From positions 1 to 64,000 of the forward strand of contig JAFEBI010000023.1 of the NCBI GenBank assembly GCA_018242725.1: a stretch of 64,000 nt of DNA, given 5' to 3'. The first letter of the stretch is position 1. The number at the start of each line of letters is the position of its first letter. Positions 52,775 to 61,492 of the stretch are shown here, in pieces. The notes under the pieces were generated by a model. That model saw only the letters and a list, made by a program, of their open reading frames with translations. It was not told where the DNA came from and did not search any database. The position numbers and the translations under genes are program-made. Origin of the DNA: Nitrospira sp. (lineage in GTDB: Bacteria; Nitrospirota; Nitrospiria; Nitrospirales; Nitrospiraceae).

Positions 52775-55435
52775 ATGTCATCACCACAGACCAACACCCG
52801 CCCCACTCTGTATTTGATTGACGGCAGTGCCTACATCTATCGCGCCTTCTTTGCCCTGCCGGCCCTCAATAATTCCAACGGCCTCCAGACCAACGCCGTC
52901 TATGGGTTCATGACCACGCTCCTCAAGATCATCCGTGAACATCGACCGGATGGCCTGGTCGTGGCATTCGATGAGAAGGGGCCGACACTCCGGCACGAGG
53001 AATTCAAAGAATACAAAGCGCAGCGTCCGCCGATGCCCGACGGCATGAAGGCCCAGATCCCGTACATTCATCGCGCCGTGGAGGCGCTGAATATCCCCGC
53101 CGTCAAGCACGTCGGCTACGAGGCTGATGATTTGATCGGCACCCTCGCTCGACAAGCGGAGCAGGCCGGCCACGATGTCGTCATCGTCACCGGCGATAAA
53201 GACATGCTCCAACTCATCACCCCACACGTGCGCGTCTATGATCCGGTGAAAGACAAATGGTCCGGCGATGCGGAATGTATCGCCAAGTTCGGAGTTGAAC
53301 CGGCGCGTGTGGTCGAGATCATGGGGTTGATGGGCGACAGCAGCGACAATATTCCTGGGGTGAAAGGCATCGGCGAGAAGACCGCTATGAAACTCATCGC
53401 TCAGTTTGGGACCATCGATGAGCTGCTTCGCCGGCTCGACGAGGTGACACCTACACGCATCAAGACTCTCCTGACGGACCAGGCGGACAATGCACGACTG
53501 AGCCGGAAACTCGCGACCATCGACACCCGGAGCCCGGTGGATTTCCATCCTGAATCCTATCGGATCAAGCCACCGCACGACGAACAGCTCGCAGAGCTGC
53601 TGCGTGAGCTTGAATTCACGTCGCTGCTGAAGAGTCTTCAGCCATCGCCCAAACAGCCAGAGGCGAAAACCTCTGCGGCAGTTGTGATTGAAGATGAAGC
53701 AGCCGCACAGCGCTTCGCTGATAGCTTACCCAAACATACTCCGCTCGCCGTGCACTGTCTCTTCGCCGGGCAACCAGGTGTGCATGCTGATCTGAAGGGT
53801 CTCGCGCTCTCGAGTGGCAGTCACACTGTCTTCGTCCCGATCGACATTCACGCCTACATGCGACCGATCATGCCTCTCCTTCATGATCTGCAAAGAACCA
53901 AAGTGGCGCATGACCTCAAAGCCACCCTATTAGCCTTACATCGCCTAGGCGTGACCCTAGCGCCACCCTATGTCGACACCATGGTTGCGGACTATCTACT
54001 CAATCCTAATCGCCGCGACCATGGCCTCGAAACGATCGCGATGGAACGTCTTGGAGAGCGGTTCGGATCGGACAAGGAAAAGAACGCTCAACCACAGTCG
54101 CTCTTTGACGTTGATACCGGTTCCCGAGATCAAGCGACGGAAGCCGCTTCGTGCTTGGTAAAACTCGACCTCATCCTCGCGAACCAATTGACGGAACAGG
54201 GAAGCCTGCCCCTCTTTACCGATGTTGAGATGCCCCTCGTCCCGGTCCTGGCAGACATCGAACGGAATGGGTTCTTACTCGATGTGGAAGGGCTACGGAC
54301 ATTGGGCAAAGAGCTCGAACGGGAACTCGACCGCATGATGGAAACCATCGCCGGACTAGCCGGAGGCGAGTTCAATATCAATTCCCCCAAACAGCTGGCG
54401 ACCGTTCTATTCGAGAGGCTTGGGTTAAAACCTCTGCGGAAAACCAAAACCGGGTACTCCACCGATGAAGACACCCTGACGCAACTGGCATCGCAACATG
54501 ACTTGCCTGCACAGATTCTGAACTACCGCAGCCTCAGTAAGTTGAAATCAACCTACGTCGATGCCTTACCAGAACTGGTCAGGCCAGAAACCAAACGCCT
54601 TCACACGTCGTTGAACCAGACCGTTGCCGCAACTGGACGGCTGTCGTCGACTGATCCTAATCTACAAAACATCCCCGTCAAAGGGGACTATGGCCTCCGC
54701 ATTCGTGAAGCCTTCATCGTTCCGAAGGGTCATGAACTTCTCTGCGCCGACTATAGCCAGATCGAGCCGCGTATCCTCGCCCATCTGTCACAAGATCCTC
54801 GTCTGCTCTCAGTCTTTGCCAAGGAGGAAGACATCCACATGGCCACCGCCATGGAAATCTTCGGGCTCCCCTCCAGTCAGATCACGAGAGACATGCGTCG
54901 TGCGGCCAAGACAGTCGTCTTCGGCATCGTCTACGGCATCAGCCCGTTCGGTCTTTCCCAGAATCTAGGCGTACCTCAGCCTGAGGCGAAGAAATACATC
55001 GAGACGTTCTTTGCGCGATTCGCTGCGGTACGAGCCCTCATGGATCGGAATATCGCCGAAGGGCGAGAGAAGGGCTACACCACCACCATCCTCGGCCGCC
55101 GTCGACCGATTCCCGAGCTCCAGAGCGGCGATCCTACACAACGCGGCTTTGGCGAACGCATGGCAGTGAACAGCCCCATCCAAGGTTCAGCAGCGGACTT
55201 GATCAAAGTGGCCATGATCAACGTCCATAGGACGTTGCACCAGGAACTGCCCCATGTGAAGATGATCCTCCAAGTCCATGACGAACTCATCTTCGAAGTG
55301 CCGGACCACGATCTGGAAGAAACAAAGCGGCTGGTGAAGCAGGAAATGGAAGGAGTCGGTAAACAGCTAGGCCTCTCAGTGCCGCTCAAAGTCGATCTCG
55401 GCATCGGCAAGAATTGGCGCGTGGCACATCCATAA
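52775..55435 (+). CDS. polA: DNA polymerase I
   Basis: 886 aa. N-terminal 5'-3' exonuclease (LIDGSAYIYRAFFALP, GYEADDLIGTLA, MGDSSDNIPGVKGIGEKTA). Central 3'-5' exonuclease-like region (about 300-480), where the first strand reads PLAVHCLFAGQPGVHAD and lacks the expected DxE metal site, so proofreading is probably absent. C-terminal polymerase: motif A CADYSQIEPRILAHLS (relatives have IEL), motif B RRAAKTVVFGIVYGIS, motif C QVHDELIFEV. Fills gaps in repair and Okazaki-fragment maturation. Confidence 0.96.
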   Translation: MSSPQTNTRPTLYLIDGSAYIYRAFFALPALNNSNGLQTNAVYGFMTTLLKIIREHRPDGLVVAFDEKGPTLRHEEFKEYKAQRPPMPDGMKAQIPYIHRAVEALNIPAVKHVGYEADDLIGTLARQAEQAGHDVVIVTGDKDMLQLITPHVRVYDPVKDKWSGDAECIAKFGVEPARVVEIMGLMGDSSDNIPGVKGIGEKTAMKLIAQFGTIDELLRRLDEVTPTRIKTLLTDQADNARLSRKLATIDTRSPVDFHPESYRIKPPHDEQLAELLRELEFTSLLKSLQPSPKQPEAKTSAAVVIEDEAAAQRFADSLPKHTPLAVHCLFAGQPGVHADLKGLALSSGSHTVFVPIDIHAYMRPIMPLLHDLQRTKVAHDLKATLLALHRLGVTLAPPYVDTMVADYLLNPNRRDHGLETIAMERLGERFGSDKEKNAQPQSLFDVDTGSRDQATEAASCLVKLDLILANQLTEQGSLPLFTDVEMPLVPVLADIERNGFLLDVEGLRTLGKELERELDRMMETIAGLAGGEFNINSPKQLATVLFERLGLKPLRKTKTGYSTDEDTLTQLASQHDLPAQILNYRSLSKLKSTYVDALPELVRPETKRLHTSLNQTVAATGRLSSTDPNLQNIPVKGDYGLRIREAFIVPKGHELLCADYSQIEPRILAHLSQDPRLLSVFAKEEDIHMATAMEIFGLPSSQITRDMRRAAKTVVFGIVYGISPFGLSQNLGVPQPEAKKYIETFFARFAAVRALMDRNIAEGREKGYTTTILGRRRPIPELQSGDPTQRGFGERMAVNSPIQGSAADLIKVAMINVHRTLHQELPHVKMILQVHDELIFEVPDHDLEETKRLVKQEMEGVGKQLGLSVPLKVDLGIGKNWRVAHP

Positions 55436-55458
55436 CACGGAAGAAAGCGAGGTATCCA

Positions 55459-55716
55459 ATGCAGAATATCCGTCAATCAGCAGCATGGTTGCTCGTGGGT
55501 ATTGGTTTTGGTGTGCTGGGACTGCTGCTGTTCATGGGACAGCCGTTCACTGCAAAAGCGCAGGAACCAAAACGGTATCAGTACATGATCGTCGAGGTGC
55601 TTCCTGACACCAAGAACATGCAAATCAAGCTGAATGAGTTTGGAGCAGACGGCTGGGAGCTGGTGGCGGTACCAATGGGCAGCATGACAGAACCCAGATT
55701 GGTCTTTAAGCGGTGA
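55459..55716 (+). CDS. Small exported protein, DUF4177-like
   Basis: 85 aa from ATG 55459 (GAGGT just upstream). Signal peptide SAAWLLVGIGFGVLGLLLFMGQPFTAKA, then YQYMIVEVLPDTKNMQIKLNEFGADGWELVAVPMG, a short pattern like DUF4177 (LNELGAEGWELV). Function unknown. 23 bp after polA. Confidence 0.65.
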   Translation: MQNIRQSAAWLLVGIGFGVLGLLLFMGQPFTAKAQEPKRYQYMIVEVLPDTKNMQIKLNEFGADGWELVAVPMGSMTEPRLVFKR

Positions 55717-55798
55717 AGAAGGAAGGGTGATGGAGCTCAGCCAGCAGAAACCCTAGATCGACGCTTCCCGTCTTTTGGACTCGATGTAACCGTGTATT

Positions 55799-55844
55799 AT
55801 AGTCGCCCGCTGACTCTTAATCAGCGGGCTGATAGTACGACTAT
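55799..55844. other. tRNA-Lys-like nested stem-loop, not a functional tRNA
   Basis: Outer stem ATAGTCG (55799-55805) pairs with CGACTAT (55838-55844). Inside, CCCGCTGA (55806-55813) pairs with TCAGCGGG (55821-55828) around a 7-nt loop CTCTTAA. The inner hairpin equals the anticodon arm usual for tRNA-Lys(CTT). D arm, T loop and CCA end are missing. It lies in a 214-base gap with no other feature; no T-run follows, so it is not a standard terminator. Confidence 0.55.
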
Positions 55845-55930
55845 GCTGCAAGAGGCCCTGCCGAGTACGCGGACGCTGTTATTGAACGCCTCGTCCTCTC
55901 GGTAGTTCAACTCATTTCACTCCCAGAAAG

Positions 55931-56248
55931 ATGAAACAAATCTTCGTCTCTCAGCATCTCTTCGAAGTTGAAATGCGCAAGGACCGTCTTGAACAGGCTG
56001 GCATCCGGTGCATGATCAAGAACCTGCGTTCATCCAGCCTGGCTGGAGAGATTCCTTTTACTGAGGTGTTCCCAGAACTGTGGGTCATCCAAGACGAGGA
56101 CGCCTATCGAGCACGACAAGTCCTCGACGAAGAGTTGATTACGCAGCCGTCAAACCCAGGTGCTTGGATATGTACCGGGTGTGGCGAACATCACGAGAGT
56201 CAATTTTCTGCATGTTGGAAGTGCGGACAAGCCAGCGCATCAACATGA
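55931..56248 (+). CDS. DUF2007 protein with C-terminal zinc ribbon
   Basis: 105 aa. The N-terminal 70 residues are DUF2007 ('putative signal transducing protein'): KQIFVSQHLFEVEMRKDRLEQAGIRCMIKN, VFPELWVIQDEDAYRARQVLDE. The C-terminal part has two CxxC pairs (CTGCGEHHESQFSACWKCG), a zinc ribbon that may bind nucleic acid or protein. Function unknown. Cytoplasmic. Confidence 0.85.
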   Translation: MKQIFVSQHLFEVEMRKDRLEQAGIRCMIKNLRSSSLAGEIPFTEVFPELWVIQDEDAYRARQVLDEELITQPSNPGAWICTGCGEHHESQFSACWKCGQASAST

Positions 56249-56276
56249 TTCAACATAGTCCCATGCTCATGCTTCA

Positions 56277-56714
56277 TCAATTCTTCCCGCACACAAATTT
56301 CCACACTGATTGCGCCATAGTCCCTCTTGGGATCGGCGACCAGCCTGATTCACCTGACTTCTTATAGATCAAGCCACCGGTCCCCATATTGCCAGCAAAC
56401 TGTTCAAGAGCCACAAGACGAAAGCGTTCCTTGGAACAATCGTGTTCTTCGTGAGCACGGACAGAGGAGAAGCTGGTGAATCCTCTGGTGTGGGGAGTTT
56501 TCAGGTCGTCGAGTACCCAGACTGTGACGACATCGCCGGTTCTGTTGATTGTCTCTCGGTCAACATAGACCTTGGCTTTGTCGTTCCCGTCGAGAAGATA
56601 CCACTCCGCAGAGAGAGACACGTCACTCAGCGCTGGATTCACAACCAGCAGGAATAGCGCCACAAAGGAAGGCCGCACCAGCGCAAGAAGCTGCCACTGC
56701 CAGGCATGCCGCAT
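56277..56714 (-). CDS. Exported protein, surface-adhesin E-like
   Basis: 145 aa. Signal peptide LVRPSFVALFLLVVNPALSDV, then AEWYLLDGNDKAKVYVDRETINRTGDVVTVWVLDDL, Cys in HDCSKERFRLVAL, and SPIPRGTMAQSVWKFVCGKN. The pattern fits the small 'surface-adhesin protein E' family of Haemophilus type, which is common in bacteria without any proven adhesive role. 21 bp gap to the next minus-strand gene. Confidence 0.7.
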   Translation of the reverse strand: MRHAWQWQLLALVRPSFVALFLLVVNPALSDVSLSAEWYLLDGNDKAKVYVDRETINRTGDVVTVWVLDDLKTPHTRGFTSFSSVRAHEEHDCSKERFRLVALEQFAGNMGTGGLIYKKSGESGWSPIPRGTMAQSVWKFVCGKN

Positions 56715-56735
56715 AGGAAATCCAGAAACTCGTCT

Positions 56736-56993
56736 TCACTCGGATGGTGGCTTCATGCCGAGCTCGTCGACCCGTTTCAAGCAGTCGTTGAATCCCTGCC
56801 GACGTTGGACAAATGACCAAAACAGTTTGTACCGATTCAGCATGTCCAGCTGTTCCACATGTTCATTACATGTCTTCTGTTTCCAGGGCTCGACGTTATC
56901 CGGCGGTGCGGTGACGACCCATGCTCCTCCAACCAAGGCCGAGACGAGCAGTACCCCACCACCGACGATTATCATTCCTGTCTTGACGCTCAT
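56736..56993 (-). CDS. Small membrane-anchored protein, unknown
   Basis: 85 aa with strong AGAGGG ribosome-binding site. One N-terminal membrane span (GMIIVGGGVLLVSALVGGAWVVTA), then a short soluble tail with two Cys (KTCNEHVEQLDMLNRYKLFW... GFNDCLKRVDELG) that may form a disulfide in the periplasm. Likely operon with the adhesin-E-like gene. No known family. Confidence 0.6.
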   Translation of the reverse strand: MSVKTGMIIVGGGVLLVSALVGGAWVVTAPPDNVEPWKQKTCNEHVEQLDMLNRYKLFWSFVQRRQGFNDCLKRVDELGMKPPSE

Positions 56994-57071
56994 GAATCCC
57001 TCTTTCAGTCCGGTGAACTTCGAAGAGCCGGCCGACCTCTATAGGATTGAACCGTGCCCGTTGCATTAATC

Positions 57072-57161
57072 TGGTGCCGGAGACCGGGATCGAACCGGTA
57101 CGGGCCTTTTGAGCCCGAGGGATTTTAAGTCCCTTGCGTCTGCCTATTCCGCCACTCCGGC
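57072..57161 (-). tRNA. tRNA-Leu (TAA anticodon)
   Basis: The reverse complement folds as a 90-nt class II tRNA. Acceptor GCCGGAG/CTCCGGC, anticodon loop CTTAAAA on AGGGA/TCCCT, long variable arm (CGGGCTC...GGCCCG), T loop GTTCGATCC, CCA encoded. Single gene, no other tRNA nearby. Confidence 0.97.
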
Positions 57162-57364
57162 AAAGTGGCGGATTTTAACATAGCCACAGGGCGGCCCACA
57201 GCCACTTTCTCGGCACCCTTCATTATTAGGCCTTCACCCACTCCGATGACTGAAAGCCCAGAAACCGATATGGGTCTTCAACAAACCATAGCGGGATAGG
57301 GTAGAATGCGGCGGATGAGCGATGCAACCGTCAAGAAACGAGGGGACTGGGCGGAGATGATCCG

Positions 57365-57970
57365 TTGAGTATACTGGTCTCTCGCTTGTTAGCCGGTTTG
57401 TTCACACTAGCCTTAGCACTTCCACAGACAGCGGCCTGCCAAGAAGCGGCGCTCGACATTCTCCCACTTCGTCCCTTTAATTTCGACATCTCGTTCAATC
57501 AACGCACATTCGCTCCGCAAACCAGGGTCATCGCGGCACAGGTTGGAATCACCGCCCTGCGCTATGGGCCGCTTGAGTTACGGACGGTGTACCAGTATTA
57601 CAGTCAGCACACACCGACCTACATTACTGATCAACATTCCTTGTTTCTGAACCCACGCTGGAACAATTTTATCGATGTGCTGGATTTCCCTCGAACCAGG
57701 CCGATCAACCGAATTATCCGTCATGTGCTTTTCGGACCGCTTGAGGATCGAGCGGTCCCCTACGTCGGCACACTGATTGGCGGCACCCTCCCCGGACGGA
57801 GCGAGGGTTCGCCTGGCTATCTGTACGGCGGCCAGGTAGGGGTACGGTTCCCGGTGGCTCGTGGATTCTCGGTTGACATGGGACTCCAGTACACTCGGTT
57901 TGAAATCGACTTTAAAAGCAAGTCGGATCTCTCCCAGCAATGGCTGTTTACGATCGGGATTCGCCTGTAA
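57365..57970 (+). CDS. Outer-membrane beta-barrel protein, unknown
   Basis: 201 aa from a TTG with GGAG 8 nt upstream. Signal peptide LLAGLFTLALALPQTAACQE, then alternating-hydrophobicity strands (LELRTVYQYYSQHTP, YGGQVGVRFPVARGFSVDMGLQYTRFEIDFKS) and a terminal strand QWLFTIGIRL ending in hydrophobic-Arg-Leu. This is the layout of small outer-membrane barrels. Followed 13 bp later by a solute-binding lipoprotein gene, probably one operon with the heme protein. Confidence 0.65.
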   Translation: MSILVSRLLAGLFTLALALPQTAACQEAALDILPLRPFNFDISFNQRTFAPQTRVIAAQVGITALRYGPLELRTVYQYYSQHTPTYITDQHSLFLNPRWNNFIDVLDFPRTRPINRIIRHVLFGPLEDRAVPYVGTLIGGTLPGRSEGSPGYLYGGQVGVRFPVARGFSVDMGLQYTRFEIDFKSKSDLSQQWLFTIGIRL

Positions 57971-57983
57971 TCGGATACTCTCT

Positions 57984-59054
57984 ATGCAATCGAGTAGCCC
58001 CATCGCACAAACGACGACCCGGTTGAGCAACGAGACGCGCGGCCATTGTTGGCCTCACATTCTTTTTGGATTGGGCCTTCTCCTCCTACAAGGTTGCGGC
58101 CTGATCTACGATGCCGTCACAATGGTCCATCCATTGACTCGAGACGAACTGTCCATGATCTGTACACGTGGACGATTGCGTGTTGGTATCTCCGTTGAGC
58201 CGTTTCGTCCCTTTGTCTTTCCCGCCGTCTACACGGATGAAGGTATTCGTGTGACGGGCCTGGATATTGAACTGATCCGAGAGGTCACCGACGCACTCAC
58301 TGCTCATTGCGGCAGACAACATCCGATTGTCCCGACATTGCACGTCACGCGGTTTCCCGATCTTTTTATCAAGATGAATGAAGGGCAACTTGATCTCTTT
58401 GTTTCATCCGTCAGCGGAACGATACCCGGCACGAGGCCGACCGGCCTATGGTTTTCGCTTCCGTACTTCTATAATGACGGCATAGCCGCCATCATCCAAA
58501 ATCCCGACGTAGCGGACCGAGTATGGCAACAACTTCAACAGCAGAACGGGAATGTGGATACCCTGGCTGCAGTCAGGAAAAGTTTTGCAGGATTGACCGT
58601 CGCCGTTCAAAAGGGACGATCCTCTCAACTGTATGCCGAAGCTAATCTCAAGCAGGCCCGCTTGGTGATCTGCGATTCGCTTCCCGCCTCGATCGAAGCC
58701 AAAGATCTGAATATCGACGTGATCCTGACCAATCATTCCATTCTCGAATATGTGACAAAACGAGTCTGGCAAGATTGGCGGCTGCTGACACAACTCGACG
58801 GCACCCCTATGATTCTGACTCATGAGAATCTTTCCATCGTGACCAGCGACGACCATAGACAGTTACAATGGTTGCTGAACAATCTTCTGTTTCGCCTGGA
58901 AGAGTCGAATCGGTTGAAGCATATGCGCTGGAGGTGGGTGGACGCACCCTACGCGCCTACTCGGCGGGCAACCAGCGAAGGGCTACCCCTGGAGATCACG
59001 CAAGTTCCTCAACATTACGATCAGGGGCAGTGCCGCGTTGCGGAGAGACAATGA
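57984..59054 (+). CDS. Solute-binding protein family 3 lipoprotein
   Basis: 356 aa from ATG 57984. Lipoprotein signal ILFGLGLLLLQGCG. The rest is the bilobed family-3 fold: LRVGISVEPFRPFVFPAVYTDEGIRVTGLDIELIREVTDAL, MNEGQLDLFVSSVSGTIPGTRPTGLWFSLPYFYNDGIAAII, and SFAGLTVAVQKGRSSQLYAEANL. Homologs bind amino acids for ABC importers, but no permease or ATPase gene is near, so it may instead sense a ligand. Start is 13 bp after the outer-membrane protein gene. Confidence 0.85.
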   Translation: MQSSSPIAQTTTRLSNETRGHCWPHILFGLGLLLLQGCGLIYDAVTMVHPLTRDELSMICTRGRLRVGISVEPFRPFVFPAVYTDEGIRVTGLDIELIREVTDALTAHCGRQHPIVPTLHVTRFPDLFIKMNEGQLDLFVSSVSGTIPGTRPTGLWFSLPYFYNDGIAAIIQNPDVADRVWQQLQQQNGNVDTLAAVRKSFAGLTVAVQKGRSSQLYAEANLKQARLVICDSLPASIEAKDLNIDVILTNHSILEYVTKRVWQDWRLLTQLDGTPMILTHENLSIVTSDDHRQLQWLLNNLLFRLEESNRLKHMRWRWVDAPYAPTRRATSEGLPLEITQVPQHYDQGQCRVAERQ

Positions 59055-59070
59055 ACAAGTCGGGGTGTTT

Positions 59071-59817
59071 ATGATCGTCTTGTCGAACGGATTACGATTG
59101 CTTGGTTTGATCCTGCCGCTTCTCTGTCCCCAAATCGGCTGGACAGAGGATCCGCATAAGGAACATGAGGATACCGCGCACCTTCTGACCACCATGCTCA
59201 ATGCAGGGCGTGTCGTCGTCGACCAAAACCAAGCCTTGATCAACGATCCGAGCAAAGGGGATAAGAAATTTACGCCCGAGATCTTTGAACATCTGTTACG
59301 TGACGAGTTTTTTCAACAAACCCACATCGATCTGAAACATCCGCCCTCGTCGTTGACGTCTCATACCAAGGAGCTGTTGGCCGCGCTGCTTCTTGCGAGT
59401 AAAGAGGTTGTAGGGGACGCGCAATTCGTGATCAATCAGCGTGGAATCGGATATAAGAATTTCATCCCGGCAACGTTCGGCAGCCAGACCGCACGGAAGT
59501 TTTCCAATCGATCACACGTGACGATCAAACAAACGACCCTCACCCCGAGAAACCTAAAAAACACTCCTGATTCATACGAGGAAGCGGTCCTGAGGCAGCT
59601 TGCCCGTCAGACAGCCGTGACCAGTCCAACCGTTGAATGGATCAATGGCGGACAGTTACTCAGGACCATGATGCCGATCTACTATTCGGAAGATTGTCTC
59701 ACCTGTCACGGAAGCCCTAAAGGAATTCTCGACATTTCCGGCTATCCACGAGAAGGCGCCCAGGCTGGAGAACTGGCGGGAGCGATCAGCATTCAAATTC
59801 CCGTGGACCATCGGTAG
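59071..59817 (+). CDS. DUF3365 (Tll0287-like) c-type heme protein
   Basis: 248 aa from ATG 59071 (GGGGTG upstream). Signal peptide LRLLGLILPLLCPQIGWTED, then a DUF3365 domain: helices with LLTTMLNAGRVVVDQNQALIND, FGSQTARKFSNRS, NTPDSYEEAVLRQ, and the C-terminal heme motif DCLTCHGSPKG (CxxCH). Tll0287-type proteins are small heme sensors with a PAS-like fold in the periplasm. Third gene of the envelope cluster. Redox or gas sensing is the likely class of function; the partner is unknown. Confidence 0.87.
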   Translation: MIVLSNGLRLLGLILPLLCPQIGWTEDPHKEHEDTAHLLTTMLNAGRVVVDQNQALINDPSKGDKKFTPEIFEHLLRDEFFQQTHIDLKHPPSSLTSHTKELLAALLLASKEVVGDAQFVINQRGIGYKNFIPATFGSQTARKFSNRSHVTIKQTTLTPRNLKNTPDSYEEAVLRQLARQTAVTSPTVEWINGGQLLRTMMPIYYSEDCLTCHGSPKGILDISGYPREGAQAGELAGAISIQIPVDHR

Positions 59818-59881
59818 CAGGCAGCCGGCGCCGACGGAGGGAGGCACCAGGCCGAGCTGCTACCGATGGTCGTCGGGGCAA

Positions 59882-60151
59882 TCAGTTCATCATTGCCAGG
59901 AGTTGTGGCCGCTCTTCCTCGCAACTCTTCTCTTTCTCATGCTTACAGTTCAGCACTTCTTCCATCCCTGACTTGACGGCCCGTCCCCATCGATTCGTCT
60001 GTGCTTGTGCCTTTCGAGCATAGCGACTGATCGTTCGACGGGTCTCGGCACCGGTCTGTGGGGCAAAAAGTAGCCCAAGCCCTGCTCCGATGACCGCCCC
60101 ACCAGCGATGAATGCAGCCACTTTGGCGACTTGCTTCTGCTGCTCCGACAT
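59882..60151 (-). CDS. YtxH domain protein
   Basis: 89 aa from ATG 60151, preceded by GGAGGT, so longer readings are rejected. VAAFIAGGAVIGAGLGLLFAPQTGAETRRTISRYARKAQ is the YtxH signature: one Gly-rich membrane helix followed by the FAPQ-G-ETR motif and a basic amphipathic tail. Associated with stress and the cell envelope in other bacteria; mechanism unknown. Confidence 0.88.
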   Translation of the reverse strand: MSEQQKQVAKVAAFIAGGAVIGAGLGLLFAPQTGAETRRTISRYARKAQAQTNRWGRAVKSGMEEVLNCKHEKEKSCEEERPQLLAMMN

Positions 60152-60595
60152 GGTGAACCTCCTCATGATGGTGAATGAGCCGGAAGATCGCTTCACACCC
60201 CGTTATCCTGCAAGGATTACCAGCATGCTCCGTGCCATGGTCAGAGGCGGGTTTGAAAGAAGGATTTCCGTGAAAAATCGCGGAGAGCATTTTTTGTCAA
60301 TGAGAAGTGACTAATTTTTGGTCTCATTTTCTCAACAAATTTGAGCACAGCCGTCTCAGAAATCCAACAGCTGTCTCGTGCCTGTCCATGTTTGACAGCC
60401 ATGGAGGCCGATTTGCCGGTTATCACACATGAAGAATTTCTCATCACCGATGCACTTGCATTGACACGTGAGCCTCCGTATTATCCACGGGCAAGTCTTG
60501 CCTAGCTCCCCGAGAGCTCGACATAGGACTTCTGGTTCGTGTTCCTATAGAAATAAAAGTATGCTCTTTCAACGGACGCTCTTGGGAATAGCTTG
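60152..60595. other. 444-base divergent region between the YtxH gene and lgt
   Basis: No credible gene. A weak hairpin near 60268-60285 followed by a T-run (60292-60298) is too poor to call a terminator. No promoter for lgt with both hexamers recognised; the region is AT-richer than its surroundings around 60290-60350. Confidence 0.4.
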
Positions 60596-61408
60596 ATGGG
60601 TCCCCCGGCCTCGCTCCCGTACCCCAATCTTGATCCGGTTATTGTTGCCCTGGGCCCCATTCAGCTTCGCTGGTACGGGCTGATGTACCTCATCGGCCTC
60701 ACCGCCGGGTATTTTCTCATTCAGCGGAAGGTGGCCCGGAAGGAGTTGGCCATCAGGCCTGACCAGGTCTATGACATGGTCGTCTATGCCGCCTTCGGCG
60801 TATTTCTTGGGGGACGGATCGGCTATACCCTCTTCTATAACTTTTCGTACTACAGCCAAAACCCATTGAAACTCCTCGCAGTCTGGGAAGGAGGAATGTC
60901 CTTTCACGGCGGGCTCCTGGGAACGATCCTCGCCCTGATCTGGTTCAGCCGAAAGCAGGGAATTCCCGCCTACACCGTGGCAGACCTCGCGGCCAGCGTC
61001 ACCCCGATCGGCTTGGGATGTGGACGAATTGGGAATTTCATCAATGGTGAGCTCTTCGGTCGTGCAACTGAGGTGGATTGGTGCATGGTCTTTCCCGGGG
61101 GAGGACCTGCCTGCCGTCATCCCTCCCAATTGTATGAGGCAACGCTGGAAGGACTGGTGCTCTTCACCGTCCTCTGGTGGATCGACCGCCGCCCCACCCC
61201 ACCCGGTACCCTCTTCTGGACCTTCATTACCGGGTATGGTATCAGTCGGCTCATCGCCGAACTGTTCCGTGAACCGGATCAGCACCTGGGGTTCATTTTT
61301 GGACCGATCACCATGGGCCAGATCCTCTCGGTACCAATGGTGCTGGTCGGAGTCCTCATGCTCATCTTGGGATACCGCCGAACCAGACAGACTCCTGCGT
61401 ACTCATAA
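60596..61408 (+). CDS. lgt: Prolipoprotein diacylglyceryl transferase
   Basis: 270 aa (ATG 60596; a TTG one codon earlier is possible). Seven-span inner-membrane enzyme that adds diacylglycerol to the lipobox Cys of prolipoproteins, so it is needed for the lipoprotein array. Signature GCGRIGNFINGELFGRATEVDWCMVFPGG, preceded by GMSFHGGLLG and followed by RHPSQLYEA and ISRLIAELFREPD. Normal length, complete motifs. Confidence 0.96.
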   Translation: MGPPASLPYPNLDPVIVALGPIQLRWYGLMYLIGLTAGYFLIQRKVARKELAIRPDQVYDMVVYAAFGVFLGGRIGYTLFYNFSYYSQNPLKLLAVWEGGMSFHGGLLGTILALIWFSRKQGIPAYTVADLAASVTPIGLGCGRIGNFINGELFGRATEVDWCMVFPGGGPACRHPSQLYEATLEGLVLFTVLWWIDRRPTPPGTLFWTFITGYGISRLIAELFREPDQHLGFIFGPITMGQILSVPMVLVGVLMLILGYRRTRQTPAYS

Positions 61409-61492
61409 AGGCGCTGGCATCGGAGTGCCGAGCAAAGAGATGGCCACGGAGCTCCAAACATAGCGCTCGCCCCTCAGTCCTCGGCACCGCAC

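Noticed and set aside
55790..55880. A complete tRNA-Lys gene
   Set aside because: Only the anticodon arm matches; there is no D arm, T loop, acceptor pairing in the right place or CCA end.
60268..60298. Rho-independent terminator in the YtxH-lgt gap
   Set aside because: The stem is short with a wobble pair, the T-run is displaced, and both neighbouring genes point away from it.
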